A stretch of 64,000 nucleotides of DNA from NCBI RefSeq assembly GCF_019957155.1, contig NZ_JAIPME010000002.1, forward strand, positions 992,001 to 1,056,000. The letters are read 5' to 3'. The notes beneath the pieces are model-generated. The model worked only from the letters and a program-made list of their open reading frames with translations. It had not been told where the DNA came from and made no database searches. Shown here one piece after another: positions 7,965 to 16,871 of this stretch. The number at the start of each line of letters is the position of its first letter. The first letter of the stretch is position 1. Position numbers and translations under genes: made by a program. This DNA comes from Anaerococcus murdochii (GTDB lineage: Bacteria > Bacillota > Clostridia > Tissierellales > Peptoniphilaceae).

Positions 7965-9288
7965 AAAAAAATTAGAAGAAAGAAAAAACAAGCTTGGATT
8001 AATCGAAGAAGAAATCAAAGCTATCAAAAAAAGGGAAGACGAAACCGCCCAAGCTATTGATGAAATCGATGAATCTACAAGCGAAGAAGATGCAAAAACT
8101 GTTGAAGAAATCGTAGAAGGTCTTGAAAAAGAAAAGGCTGATAAGGTCGGGGAAAAAACCCAACTAGAAAAAGAAATTGAAGAAATTGAAAAAGAAATTT
8201 CCGATATTGAGGAAGACAACGAAGAAGAAACTGAAACCGAAGAAGGCGAACAAAGAAAAATTGAAAAGAAAGAAGTTTTAACAAGGGGGTTATCTATGAA
8301 TTTTGATAATATGAACACTAGAGAAAGAGTTGGTCAAATACTTGACAGAAGTGAAGAAAACAGAAAATTCTTTAGGGATGTTGTAGACCTATATTTCAAT
8401 AGGGCGGCACTTGCAGGAATGACTACTGAAACAGCTGGCTTTATGGTGCCTGATGATGTTTACTATGAAATCAGCCAAAGAATTGGTGAGTATGGTTCAC
8501 TTTACAATATTGTAAGAAAATTAGAGCTAGTTGGTAAGGCAAGAATTATTATGAACGCTGGTACACCAACCATGTACTGGACTGAAAAATGTGAACCATT
8601 AAAAGAAGTAACACTTGGCGAACTTAACGCTATTGAGCTAGATAACTACAAACTAGGTGGTTATCTATTTTTATGCGAATCATTCGTACAAGATGTAAAT
8701 GAAAATAGACACCACAATATAACTATCGCCAACTATATTATGAATGAATTTGCTAAGGCTATTGCAGAAGCACTTGACAAGGCAATTTATGAAGGTAAGG
8801 GTGCTGCTGCTAAGGAACCAGAGGGAATATGTTCTGTAATCAAGACTACTAAAACAGTATCAAATATTCTTGAAGTATTAGGTCACATTGGTGAACTTGA
8901 TACACAATTTTATGAACACAACGCTAAAGAAGGAACTATCACTCTTGTAGCTAATAGAAAAACCCTATATAAATGCATCTATCCTGAAACATGGGGTAAG
9001 GATAGCAATGGTAAATTTGTATATGGTATGGGAAACAACCTGCCAGATGGTACAAGAATACTTTTATCAAATGTTATCAAGGATGATGAAGTTGTAATCG
9101 GTGACTTTAACCAATATATCCTCGGTGAAAGAAAAGATATGGCCTTTGATACTAACGATAGACTACAATGGATTGAAGAAAACATCGGTTATAAAATTAG
9201 AGGTAGATACGACGGTAAGGTTGCTAATCCAAAAGCCTTTGTAAGACTTAAATTCAAAGAGACAGCTACACCTTCTACAGGTGCATAA
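7939..9288 (+). CDS. Major capsid protein, HK97 fold
   Basis: This 449-residue protein has two visible parts. Residues 1 to about 112 are an extremely charged coiled coil (repeated E-K-I-E-E-I-E patterns), which is the delta/scaffold domain expected to be removed by the upstream protease. The HK97 shell domain begins near residue 116 with NFDNMNTRERV and includes TTETAGFMVPDDVYYEI and the C-terminal VRLKF typical of the family. The start ATG 7939 has GAAGGAG at the right distance and overlaps the protease gene. No separate scaffold gene is present, in keeping with the fused delta domain. Confidence 0.93.
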   Translation: MSLRVLLLRKKLEERKNKLGLIEEEIKAIKKREDETAQAIDEIDESTSEEDAKTVEEIVEGLEKEKADKVGEKTQLEKEIEEIEKEISDIEEDNEEETETEEGEQRKIEKKEVLTRGLSMNFDNMNTRERVGQILDRSEENRKFFRDVVDLYFNRAALAGMTTETAGFMVPDDVYYEISQRIGEYGSLYNIVRKLELVGKARIIMNAGTPTMYWTEKCEPLKEVTLGELNAIELDNYKLGGYLFLCESFVQDVNENRHHNITIANYIMNEFAKAIAEALDKAIYEGKGAAAKEPEGICSVIKTTKTVSNILEVLGHIGELDTQFYEHNAKEGTITLVANRKTLYKCIYPETWGKDSNGKFVYGMGNNLPDGTRILLSNVIKDDEVVIGDFNQYILGERKDMAFDTNDRLQWIEENIGYKIRGRYDGKVANPKAFVRLKFKETATPSTGA

Positions 9289-9299
9289 GGAGCTTTTAA

Positions 9300-9713
9300 A
9301 TGGATGTTAAATTAGTAGATAACGCCGTAGAACTTGTAAAACAAAGAGAGGGTATTCTAAATAGCATCCAAGATAAATATATAACTGCCATTGTAAACGG
9401 GGTTATAGAAGAACTTGAAAGAGTACACCATATAAAAGCTGATATGAACAGGATGGATGTTTTTATGTTTGTTGTGGACCTATCAGCTTATAGGTACTCT
9501 AACCGTGACTCACTTGAAGGATTGCCAAAGAATCTCGAATTTAGACTTAAAAATCTATACCTACAAAAGGTGCACGATGTAAGACCTACTGGGGTGTATG
9601 ACGATAAGGATGAATTAGATAGTGGAAATAAAAGCAATAAAGAAGACTCACAAACAGGGATAAATAGAGTAATCAAAGAAATCGAAGAAGAATGTAGGAG
9701 TAGGTGTAAATGA
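9300..9713 (+). CDS. Head-tail connector (gp6-like)
   Basis: This 137-residue protein is mostly helical. It contains YITAIVNGVIEELERVHHI and FVVDLSAYRYSNRDSLEGLPKNLEFRLKNLYL, the layout of the phage gp6-like connector family that sits under the portal. Its place immediately after the capsid gene supports this. AAGGAG lies upstream of the ATG. The next gene starts in the overlapping stop. Confidence 0.75.
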   Translation: MDVKLVDNAVELVKQREGILNSIQDKYITAIVNGVIEELERVHHIKADMNRMDVFMFVVDLSAYRYSNRDSLEGLPKNLEFRLKNLYLQKVHDVRPTGVYDDKDELDSGNKSNKEDSQTGINRVIKEIEEECRSRCK

Positions 9714-10219
9714 ATTACGATAGAGTCTGTTTGATGATGAAGGCATATTTTGAGGAAAAAGATGAATATGCCAACACTCTTTTATACTTTGATGAAACTA
9801 GCATAAGTCAAGCTTTTTGTCATATAAGAGATATAGGACGTGAGGAATTTTACCTCGGTAAGAACAATAGGTATAGACCGTCTAAAGTAATTACAATGCG
9901 TAAAAATCAATATATAGATTGTGAATATATTATATTTGGTAACAGTCTAGACGTTGTGGAAAACGTAATTGACTTTGTCGACGGTAAGACCCAACTTTAC
10001 AAGGTAATTAGGACTTATGCTCCTTCATCTAATATCCTACCTCGTGATAGAAAATCTTATAAGGGTTCTTATGCTCCTACCACAGATGATATAGAAATCG
10101 TGGTAGAAGTACTTAAGGGTACACCTGCTAGGGAAGTTAGAAGGGAACTTATAAAGGTATTTCAAGATGAGATAAGGATAAGTCACGGTGAAAGAATAGA
10201 GGGTAAAACCTATGAGTAA
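9710..10219 (+). CDS. Probable head-closure protein
   Basis: This 169-residue protein lies between the connector and the HK97 gp10-like gene. Phages of this type encode a head-closure or stopper protein at this point. The sequence is beta-rich (QYIDCEYIIFGNSLDVVENVIDFVDGKTQLY is one stretch, split here by function only), with no clear motif of its own. The function is inferred from gene order. It overlaps its neighbours on both sides. Confidence 0.5.
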   Translation: MNYDRVCLMMKAYFEEKDEYANTLLYFDETSISQAFCHIRDIGREEFYLGKNNRYRPSKVITMRKNQYIDCEYIIFGNSLDVVENVIDFVDGKTQLYKVIRTYAPSSNILPRDRKSYKGSYAPTTDDIEIVVEVLKGTPAREVRRELIKVFQDEIRISHGERIEGKTYE

Positions 10220-10634
10220 ATCTTTACTTGACCAATATCAAGAACTTATGAAAGAGTATAAAAAAGAAGTTGAAGATGCTATAGAAGAATCTAGCAAAGA
10301 GGCTAGTGAATATACCCTACAATTGGTTAAAAAAGAAAGCCCTTTTACACCTGCTAAAATGAGAGACCCTTGGCGAAAGGGAAAAGCTCATTATAGGAGT
10401 GGGTGGAGAATCAACTATGAAAATGTAGGTGGTCTTGTAGGTAGGTTTGAAATCTACAATGCAAAAGAGCCTACTTTGACCCATCTTCTTGAAAATGGCC
10501 ATGCTGTAGCCCCAGGCTGGCAATATAGGTTTGGTAAATATGTTAAGGGAAAACCTCATATAAAACCTAGTGAAGAAGCTGGGGCTGAATATTACCATAA
10601 ATCATTAGTTAAGAAACTAGGGAGGATAAAATGA
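10212..10634 (+). CDS. HK97 gp10-like head-tail/tail-terminator protein
   Basis: This 140-residue protein shows the gp10 family layout. An N-terminal helix (YQELMKEYKKEVEDAIEESS) is followed by the conserved segment SPFTPAKMRDPWRKGKAHYRSGW and the motif THLLENGHAVAPG, then KPHIKPSEEAG. Members join the tail tube to the head or form the tail terminator. Gene order (closure, gp10, tail completion, tail tube) is standard. Confidence 0.85.
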   Translation: MSKSLLDQYQELMKEYKKEVEDAIEESSKEASEYTLQLVKKESPFTPAKMRDPWRKGKAHYRSGWRINYENVGGLVGRFEIYNAKEPTLTHLLENGHAVAPGWQYRFGKYVKGKPHIKPSEEAGAEYYHKSLVKKLGRIK

Positions 10635-10930
10635 CATTGCCATCTAAAATATTTAAACATTTTGAAATCCCTATTGACTACTATGTGACTAGGCAAGAGG
10701 AAGCCCCTTATCTAGTGTATAGGACAAGGGGAAGTAGAAACCTTGAAGCGGACAATAGGGTTTATTATAAAACTTATAGGTACACTTTAGAATACTATTT
10801 TAGAATAAAAGATGAAGAACTAGAAGAAAAAATTGAAAACCGACTTGATGAATGGGAAGTAGTTTGGGGAAAATCCGAAGACATTCTGATAGAAGGTGAA
10901 GATATTTTTGTAATTTATTATTACATTTAA
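10631..10930 (+). CDS. Tail-completion protein (gp11/gp12-like slot)
   Basis: This 99-residue protein contains the family-like segment VTRQEEAPYLVYRTRGSRN and a YRYTLEYYFRIKDEELEEKIENRL helix. Small proteins of this shape directly before the major tail protein complete the tail top. The assignment rests mainly on order and length. It overlaps gp10 by four bases and is followed by an intrinsic terminator. Confidence 0.6.
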   Translation: MTLPSKIFKHFEIPIDYYVTRQEEAPYLVYRTRGSRNLEADNRVYYKTYRYTLEYYFRIKDEELEEKIENRLDEWEVVWGKSEDILIEGEDIFVIYYYI

Positions 10931-10975
10931 GAATGATGACAATTTCTTATTACATTTAATCGAATAAAACCAATG

Positions 10976-11005
10976 AAAACTCTGTTAAATAACAGGGTTT
11001 TTTAT
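10976..11005 (+). terminator. Terminator between head/connector and tail genes
   Basis: AAAACTCTGTT pairs with AACAGGGTTTT across an AAAT loop and is followed by T residues. It probably lowers, rather than stops, read-through and helps set the level of tail-tube transcript. Just upstream, the phrase TTATTACATTTAA occurs twice (about 10917 and 10948). Confidence 0.7.
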
Positions 11006-11030
11006 TTTAAAAAATTTAAAGGAGAATGAA

Positions 11031-11621
11031 ATGACTGAAAAAATCAACAAGGTAAAATTTGGTTTATCAAACGTACACATTTGGAAAATCGAAAATGAAG
11101 ATGCTGACAAAATAACATATGCTACAAAAGCAATAAAATTACCAGGTGCTGTAAATTTATCTTTATCAATAGAGGGTAACGAAAGTACTTTCTATGCTGA
11201 TGATATACCATATTTCCAAACTTATGCTAACAATGGTTATGCTGGAGATTTGGAAATTGCAATAATTACAGATGAATTTACTACTCAAATTTTAGGACAA
11301 ATGAAAGATGAAAATGGGGCAATCATAGAAACTGCTGATGATAAAATTTCATCATTTGCAATGGCTTTTGAGTTCCAAGGGGATGCAAAAAGAACTAGAA
11401 ACATACTTTATAAGGTGGTTGCTTCTAGACCTAATGACGAGCACTCAACAGTAAACGATACTAAAGAGCCTCAAACTGATACACTTTCTATTAAAGCTAT
11501 GCCAAGACCAACCGATAAGTTTGTTAAGGCTAGAATCAAAGAAGGAGATACTGGTTATAGCACTTTCTATGATAAGGTCTATGAGCCAAAACTAAGTGGT
11601 GCATCAAGTACAGGGAAATAG
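11031..11621 (+). CDS. Major tail (tube) protein
   Basis: This 196-residue protein matches the phi13-type tail-tube layout: VKFGLSNVHIWKIENED at the start, the beta-rich PGAVNLSLSIEGNESTFYADD, and the turn GYAGDLEIAIITDEF. Related proteins polymerise into the hollow tail tube around the tape measure. The gene has AAAGGAG upstream and is the first gene after the terminator. Confidence comes from motif plus position directly before the gpG/gpGT pair. Confidence 0.88.
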   Translation: MTEKINKVKFGLSNVHIWKIENEDADKITYATKAIKLPGAVNLSLSIEGNESTFYADDIPYFQTYANNGYAGDLEIAIITDEFTTQILGQMKDENGAIIETADDKISSFAMAFEFQGDAKRTRNILYKVVASRPNDEHSTVNDTKEPQTDTLSIKAMPRPTDKFVKARIKEGDTGYSTFYDKVYEPKLSGASSTGK

Positions 11622-11628
11622 ATAAGAC

Positions 11629-12096
11629 ATGGAAAAGACAATCAATATAGGTGGTAAGAATGTGAAGTTTAAATTCACACTTTCCGCCTTTTATATTTTT
11701 AAAAATCAGTTCTCGTATGACGCTATGAATAAGATTGTGCCAACTATAGGTGAAATCTTATCTAATTTAGATTTCTCTATATTTGAGGCATATGAGGAAA
11801 AGGAAGAAGAAAAGGAAGAAGCTTTAACAGGTGGGGAAGTTCTTAATGCTGTCGGTAGGACATTAGAATCAACCTATAATTTTGAAATGGTTGACTTTTT
11901 AAATCTTTTATGGGCTTTTGCGAAGAATGCAAACGGTGAATTACCTAACCCTGAAATATGGTTTAGTACTTTTGATGAATTTCCTATTTTCGATGTTATG
12001 AGAGAATTTGTACCTGCTTTGCTTGAATCATTAGGAAGTAAAAAAAAATTAGTGAAGAAGAATACCGAAATGATAAAGATGGAGACAGTCGAGTAG
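11629..12096 (+). CDS. Tail assembly chaperone gpG-like
   Basis: This 155-residue protein begins with the family-like KTINIGGKNVKFKFTLSAFYIFKNQFSYD and has a helical acidic body. It ends shortly after a run of nine A residues. Such chaperones coat the tape measure before tube assembly. The last codons overlap a -1 frame extension (see the next entry), as in lambda gpG/gpGT. The ribosome site is weak. Confidence 0.85.
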   Translation: MEKTINIGGKNVKFKFTLSAFYIFKNQFSYDAMNKIVPTIGEILSNLDFSIFEAYEEKEEEKEEALTGGEVLNAVGRTLESTYNFEMVDFLNLLWAFAKNANGELPNPEIWFSTFDEFPIFDVMREFVPALLESLGSKKKLVKKNTEMIKMETVE

Positions 12097-12266
12097 ATAT
12101 TGATTTAATGTATCAAAGTGGTCTGGCTTGCGGTATGGGTTTTGAAATGATTTCTAATATGACGGCTGGAAATTTGGTTGATTATATTATTTCTTATACA
12201 GATTTCCATAAGCCTAAAGATGAGAAAGAAACCGAAGTAAAAACAAGACTTGCAACCCAGGCTGAC
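11629..12266 (+). CDS. gpGT-like frameshift product of the tail chaperone
   Basis: A heptamer A AAA AAA in the right phase lies at 12042-12048, inside nine A residues. Slipping by -1 enters a frame without a stop until TGA 12264-12266. It reads ISEEEYRNDKDGDSRVDIDL and then YQSGLACGMGFEMISNMTAG and YIISYTDFHKPKDEKE, typical of gpT domains. Near the end a run of six A residues (12239-12244) shifts out of a frame that would read RLATQADFDRF and stop at 12280. That looks like the natural C terminus, so one A may be extra. The fusion recruits tube subunits to the tape measure. Confidence 0.75.
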
Positions 12267-12295
12267 TTTGACAGGTTTTAAAGAAAGGAGGGTTT

Positions 12296-15200
12296 ATGGC
12301 TACAAAAATACGAGGAATGACCATAGAAATAGGGGCTGATACATCCAAGTTTGATAAGGTCATGGGAAAAACCTATAACCAATTAAATAAACTTGATAAG
12401 GCTATGCGTGAGATAAACTCTCTTTTGAAAAAAGCTCCTAATGACAAAGACTTATATAGTCAATCATTTACAACTTTAAACAAGCAAATAGAAGTTTCCA
12501 AAGAAAGACTGGCTGAACTTAACAAAGCTTATAAAATCTTAGAAAAAGATTTTAAGGATGGCAAGGTTGGTCAAGATGAACTTATGGCCCTGCAACGTGA
12601 GATAAAAGCTACTGAACAAAAGATTAGAAGTTTTGAAGGCTCACTTAAAACAATAGGTCAAAAATCATCAGCATTTGCCGAACTAACAGGAAAAATACAA
12701 ATATTTGATGAAAAGATTGGTAAGACCAAGGAAACACTCGGCAAACTAAATGAAGCCTTGAAACTTGACCCTAAGAACGTTGACGTGGCGAGGGAAAAAC
12801 AAGTAATTCTAGGACAGGCCATAAGTCAAACTAAAGAGAAGTTAGAACTTGTCAAAAGTGCCCAAGAAGAAGCCCTAAAAGAGTTTAACAAAGGTGAACT
12901 TGCAAGAGAAGAATACGCTAAGATAAGTGCCGAAGTTGTAAAAACTACTGGAGAATTAAAAAAATTAACCCTTGAAGCAAGTGAGGGTTATAAGAAGCTT
13001 AATGAAATGGGTGATAAGCTTAATAGTTTTGGGGATAAAGCAAACTCTGTTGGCAACAGTCTGACAATGAAGGTGACTGCCCCTATTGCAGGTATGTTTA
13101 CAGCGGCAACTAAGGAAGCCGTTGACCTCGAATCAGCTATGGCTGGGGTGCTTAAGACTACTGATATGACGGAAGCTGAACTTTCTCAAATGAAAGACAC
13201 TTTTGTTGAAATGAGTAAAGAAGGACCTGTGGCCGCTAAAGATTTGGCCGCAATAGGTGAAATGGCAGGTCAACTCGGTATTAAGAAAGAAAATATCGCT
13301 GATTTTGCTAAGACCATATCCGACTTAACTATAGCAACGAACCTAACTAAAGAGCAAGGTTCTATGGACTTGTCAAGGTTTATTAATATTACTCAAATGA
13401 GTCAAGATGAAGTAAGCAACCTTGGTTCTGCTATTGTAGATTTGGGTAATAACTTTGCTACAAGTGAAGCCGAAATTACTGAAATGGGATTGAGGCTTGC
13501 TGCCCAAGGTAAAATTATAAATTTAACCGAAGCTGAAATAATGGGTATAGCGACCGCTTTATCTTCCGTAGGTCTTAAGGCTGAACAAGGTGGTTCTGCT
13601 TTTTCGAGAGTTATGTATAAGATGAACAGAGCTATTCTTGAATCCGAGAGTTCGACTAAACAAATGAACACAATACTTGAGAGAACTGGACTAACCTTAA
13701 ATCAGGTAGTTAATGCAAGTAAACTCACGGGCAAAGAAGGTAAGGCTACATTTAAAGCTATTGCAAACGCTATGAATATGAGCGAAGATGAGTTAAAAGA
13801 ACTTATAAAAACCTTTAAAGAAAGTAACGAACAAGTTTCTATTCTTAGTGAGGTAACAGGAATCCATGCGGAAGATATGGCTGAATCCTGGAGAAAAGGA
13901 CCTACCCAAGTTTTATATAGCTTCCTCGAAGGAATGGGGAACTTAAAAAAGGACGGAAAAGACCTAAGTGAGATTTTCAAGGGTCTTGGAATGAATAATA
14001 TCCGTGAGATAGATACTGTTCAAAGATTGGCAGGGGCTCACGATAAGTTTGCAGATGCTATTCACACCTCTACCAAAGCTTATGAAGAAAATACCGCACT
14101 TGCTAAGGAAGTTGCCATTTTTGCTGAAACTAATGCGGCAAGGTTTAAACAATTAAAAAATAATCTCGTTGCTTTTGGATTAAAAGTTGCTGATACGCTA
14201 TTACCTGTAATGGAAGATACAGTTTCTTGGTTAATAGAAATGGCGGATAAGGCAAGTAAGCTCGACCCTAAACAAATAAAATTCTGGGTTAAGGCTTTAT
14301 TAGGTCTTGCCGCTCTTGGACCAAGTATAAAGGCTGTAGGTATATTGAGCAAGGGTCTTGGTGGACTCTTTAAAGTGGCAGGAGATGTCGCTGGAAATAT
14401 GAAACTTTTAAAAGGTGGTCTTAGTCTAGCAGGTGCTGAAACAGGTTTGTTTTCTAAAGGGATTGCACAATTAGCTTTTGCCCTTGGACCAAAGGGTCTT
14501 TTAGTTGCCGCTATTGCAGGTGGAGCTATCTATGGTTTTAAAAAATTAAATGACCATATGAAGGAAGCGTGTATTCAATCTGACGTATTTGGAGAAGAAG
14601 TAAGTGAAGGAACTAAGAAGGCCGTCGGAGGTTTTCTTGAACTTGATAAGGAAGCTACAACAGCTCTTAACGGACTTAAGGCTAGTGGAGATATTGTAAG
14701 TAAAGAAACTGTAGAAACTATATCTGGTCATTTTGCTAGTCTAGGTGGAGAAATCGCCAAAAAGGTTGATGAGAAAAAAGAAGAAGCTGTCGGTTCTATT
14801 AGAAAAATGTATGAAGAAATGGGTGTAGAAAGAAACGCTCATAATATGGCCATTGAATCTGGTGTAGAGAGAGTTTATGCGAATATTAGTAAAAGAACTG
14901 AAGAAGGTGAAGCGAGGATAAAGGAAATCCTTGAAAAGGCTAGTAGTGATAAAAGGACTCTCACCGAAGAAGAAAGAGCTGAAATAGATAAAATCCAAAC
15001 TCAAATGAGGGATGATGGCATTAAGGTCTTGTCAGAAAGTGAAAAAGAATACGCTGTTATCAGACAACGTATGAAAGACCAAGCTGGGATTTTATCTACC
15101 GAACAAGCCGCAAAACTCGTAAAAGACTCACTAGAAACCAAGGAAAAAACCATTGCCGAAGCAGAAGAAGAATATGCGACAAGAATCGGAATAGCAGAAG

Positions 15201-16111
15201 AATTGAGAGCCCAAGGTACAGAAGAAAGTGCTAAACTTGCTGATGAAATAATAGAAAATGCCCGAAAAGTTCGTGAAAAGACTATAAAAGATGCCGAAGA
15301 AAGGCATGAAAAAATAGTTAAAGAAGCCAAAGAACAGGCTAAAGGCCACGTTGGAGAAGTCAACTGGGAAACTGGTGAGATATTAAAAGGTTGGGAACTT
15401 TTTAGTAAGAATATGGGCGAGAACTGGGATGGTTTTTGGAAAAGTGTTGACGAAACCGTTGAAAGATGGGGTAAACAAATATCTGGTTCTTGGAATAATG
15501 CTAAGACTAGTGTTAAGACCTGGTTTAAAAATTTATGGGAAGATATTAACATTACTCTAGATGGTTTTGTCATACAAATGAAAAGGAAAATAAATACCCA
15601 AATTGATAACTTTAAAAAACTACCTGGAAAGATAGCTGATAAAATTACCCAAGGTTGGAATAGTGTTACAAAAGGTTTATATGACCTTTTTATAAAGCCA
15701 TTTGAAACCATAGTTGAAAATATTAAAAAAATGTTTGATTTTACAATGCCAATGCCAAGAATACCTAGACCTCATATTCAATGGCAAGAATATCAAGTAT
15801 TAAACACATCGTTTTCTATACCAGCGGGAATAAATTGGTATAAAAAGGGTGCAATCTTTACTAAACCTACGATGTTTAATACACCATACGGAATGAAAGG
15901 TGTGGGTGAAGCAGGACCCGAGGCTGTCCTACCTATTGAGAAATTGTCCGGCATATTTGTTGATACTATGGCCAAACTTGAAGGTAGTACAGGTGGTGAC
16001 ATATACATTTCTGGCAATGAATTTGTTGTAAGAAATGATAATGACATAGAGTTAATAGCTAAAGAATTACAAAAAATGATTGATAGGAAAAGAAGGGGGT
16101 TAGGTTTATAA
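12296..16111 (+). CDS. Tail tape measure protein
   Basis: This 1271-residue protein sets tail length. The N-terminal third is a long coiled coil (KTYNQLNKLDKAMREINSLL and repeats of this type). Then comes the TP901-type core with AAGKIINLTEAEIMGIATALS-like features (about residues 290-480). A hydrophobic region lies around residues 660-760 (LLVAAIAGGAIYGF), and a second long charged helix region follows. The C terminus (GVGEAGPEAVLPIEKL, about residue 1203) is the usual end motif. AAGGAGGG precedes the ATG. The stop overlaps the start of Dit. Confidence 0.95.
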   Translation: MATKIRGMTIEIGADTSKFDKVMGKTYNQLNKLDKAMREINSLLKKAPNDKDLYSQSFTTLNKQIEVSKERLAELNKAYKILEKDFKDGKVGQDELMALQREIKATEQKIRSFEGSLKTIGQKSSAFAELTGKIQIFDEKIGKTKETLGKLNEALKLDPKNVDVAREKQVILGQAISQTKEKLELVKSAQEEALKEFNKGELAREEYAKISAEVVKTTGELKKLTLEASEGYKKLNEMGDKLNSFGDKANSVGNSLTMKVTAPIAGMFTAATKEAVDLESAMAGVLKTTDMTEAELSQMKDTFVEMSKEGPVAAKDLAAIGEMAGQLGIKKENIADFAKTISDLTIATNLTKEQGSMDLSRFINITQMSQDEVSNLGSAIVDLGNNFATSEAEITEMGLRLAAQGKIINLTEAEIMGIATALSSVGLKAEQGGSAFSRVMYKMNRAILESESSTKQMNTILERTGLTLNQVVNASKLTGKEGKATFKAIANAMNMSEDELKELIKTFKESNEQVSILSEVTGIHAEDMAESWRKGPTQVLYSFLEGMGNLKKDGKDLSEIFKGLGMNNIREIDTVQRLAGAHDKFADAIHTSTKAYEENTALAKEVAIFAETNAARFKQLKNNLVAFGLKVADTLLPVMEDTVSWLIEMADKASKLDPKQIKFWVKALLGLAALGPSIKAVGILSKGLGGLFKVAGDVAGNMKLLKGGLSLAGAETGLFSKGIAQLAFALGPKGLLVAAIAGGAIYGFKKLNDHMKEACIQSDVFGEEVSEGTKKAVGGFLELDKEATTALNGLKASGDIVSKETVETISGHFASLGGEIAKKVDEKKEEAVGSIRKMYEEMGVERNAHNMAIESGVERVYANISKRTEEGEARIKEILEKASSDKRTLTEEERAEIDKIQTQMRDDGIKVLSESEKEYAVIRQRMKDQAGILSTEQAAKLVKDSLETKEKTIAEAEEEYATRIGIAEELRAQGTEESAKLADEIIENARKVREKTIKDAEERHEKIVKEAKEQAKGHVGEVNWETGEILKGWELFSKNMGENWDGFWKSVDETVERWGKQISGSWNNAKTSVKTWFKNLWEDINITLDGFVIQMKRKINTQIDNFKKLPGKIADKITQGWNSVTKGLYDLFIKPFETIVENIKKMFDFTMPMPRIPRPHIQWQEYQVLNTSFSIPAGINWYKKGAIFTKPTMFNTPYGMKGVGEAGPEAVLPIEKLSGIFVDTMAKLEGSTGGDIYISGNEFVVRNDNDIELIAKELQKMIDRKRRGLGL

Positions 16112-16863
16112 TGGAAAAGGGCGTATTAGTAGATGACATAAGTTATAATCCGATTGCTGATAGGGTCTTGTTTAATGGAATTAACCTGGCCCAATATGGT
16201 GTACTTGAAAAGGTAGACAGGAACTTTGCCCCTGGCATTAGGGTGAAGACAAAAGAAATACAAGGTAGAAATGGAGTTCTTTACAAGGGAAAAGAGCTTG
16301 AACCCTTATATATAGATATTTACTTAAGGATTTTTAAAGGGATAGACCTTGGTAAGGTAATGAATATGATTTATAAAAACACCTCTAGTGATAAGCTAGG
16401 GGTTTTAAATTATAAGGATAGTAGAGTTTTTTATGACGCTGTGGTCGTTGATTATAACATAGAAGAAGCTCACAGGGATTTACAAAAACTTATAAAAATC
16501 ACTTTTCTTGTTCCATCTGGGTCTGGTAGGTCTAGGTCATATGTTGAAACAGGTAGTTTTACTGATAAGACTGTTAGACTTGGTGGAAATTTACCTACTT
16601 ATCCTATATTCACCTTTGAAGGGTCTGGCGGAAAAATATACTCATATGATAAAGACGGTGGAGAAATCATTATAAAGTCTGGTGCTAGTAGGAAGTTTGA
16701 GATAGACTCTAAGAATGAAACTGTTTTTGCTAGTGGCAGTCTTGATATGAAAAGACTTGATTGGGCTAGTGATTTCTTTATGATTTATGACGGTATGAGA
16801 GTAAGAAGCACAGTACCTGTTAAGATGAAATATTATGAAAGATATATGTATGACGAAAGTTAG
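16111..16863 (+). CDS. Distal tail protein (Dit)
   Basis: This 250-residue protein begins with FNGINLAQYGVLEKVDR and contains IQGRNGVLYKGKELEPLYIDIYL, the galectin-like Dit pattern, followed by a beta-rich C-terminal half with PTYPIFTFEG. Dit hexamers join the tail tube to the baseplate. Position between tape measure and Tal is invariant in siphoviruses of Gram-positives. The ATG overlaps the tape-measure stop. Confidence 0.85.
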   Translation: MEKGVLVDDISYNPIADRVLFNGINLAQYGVLEKVDRNFAPGIRVKTKEIQGRNGVLYKGKELEPLYIDIYLRIFKGIDLGKVMNMIYKNTSSDKLGVLNYKDSRVFYDAVVVDYNIEEAHRDLQKLIKITFLVPSGSGRSRSYVETGSFTDKTVRLGGNLPTYPIFTFEGSGGKIYSYDKDGGEIIIKSGASRKFEIDSKNETVFASGSLDMKRLDWASDFFMIYDGMRVRSTVPVKMKYYERYMYDES

Positions 16864-16871
16864 GTGATATA

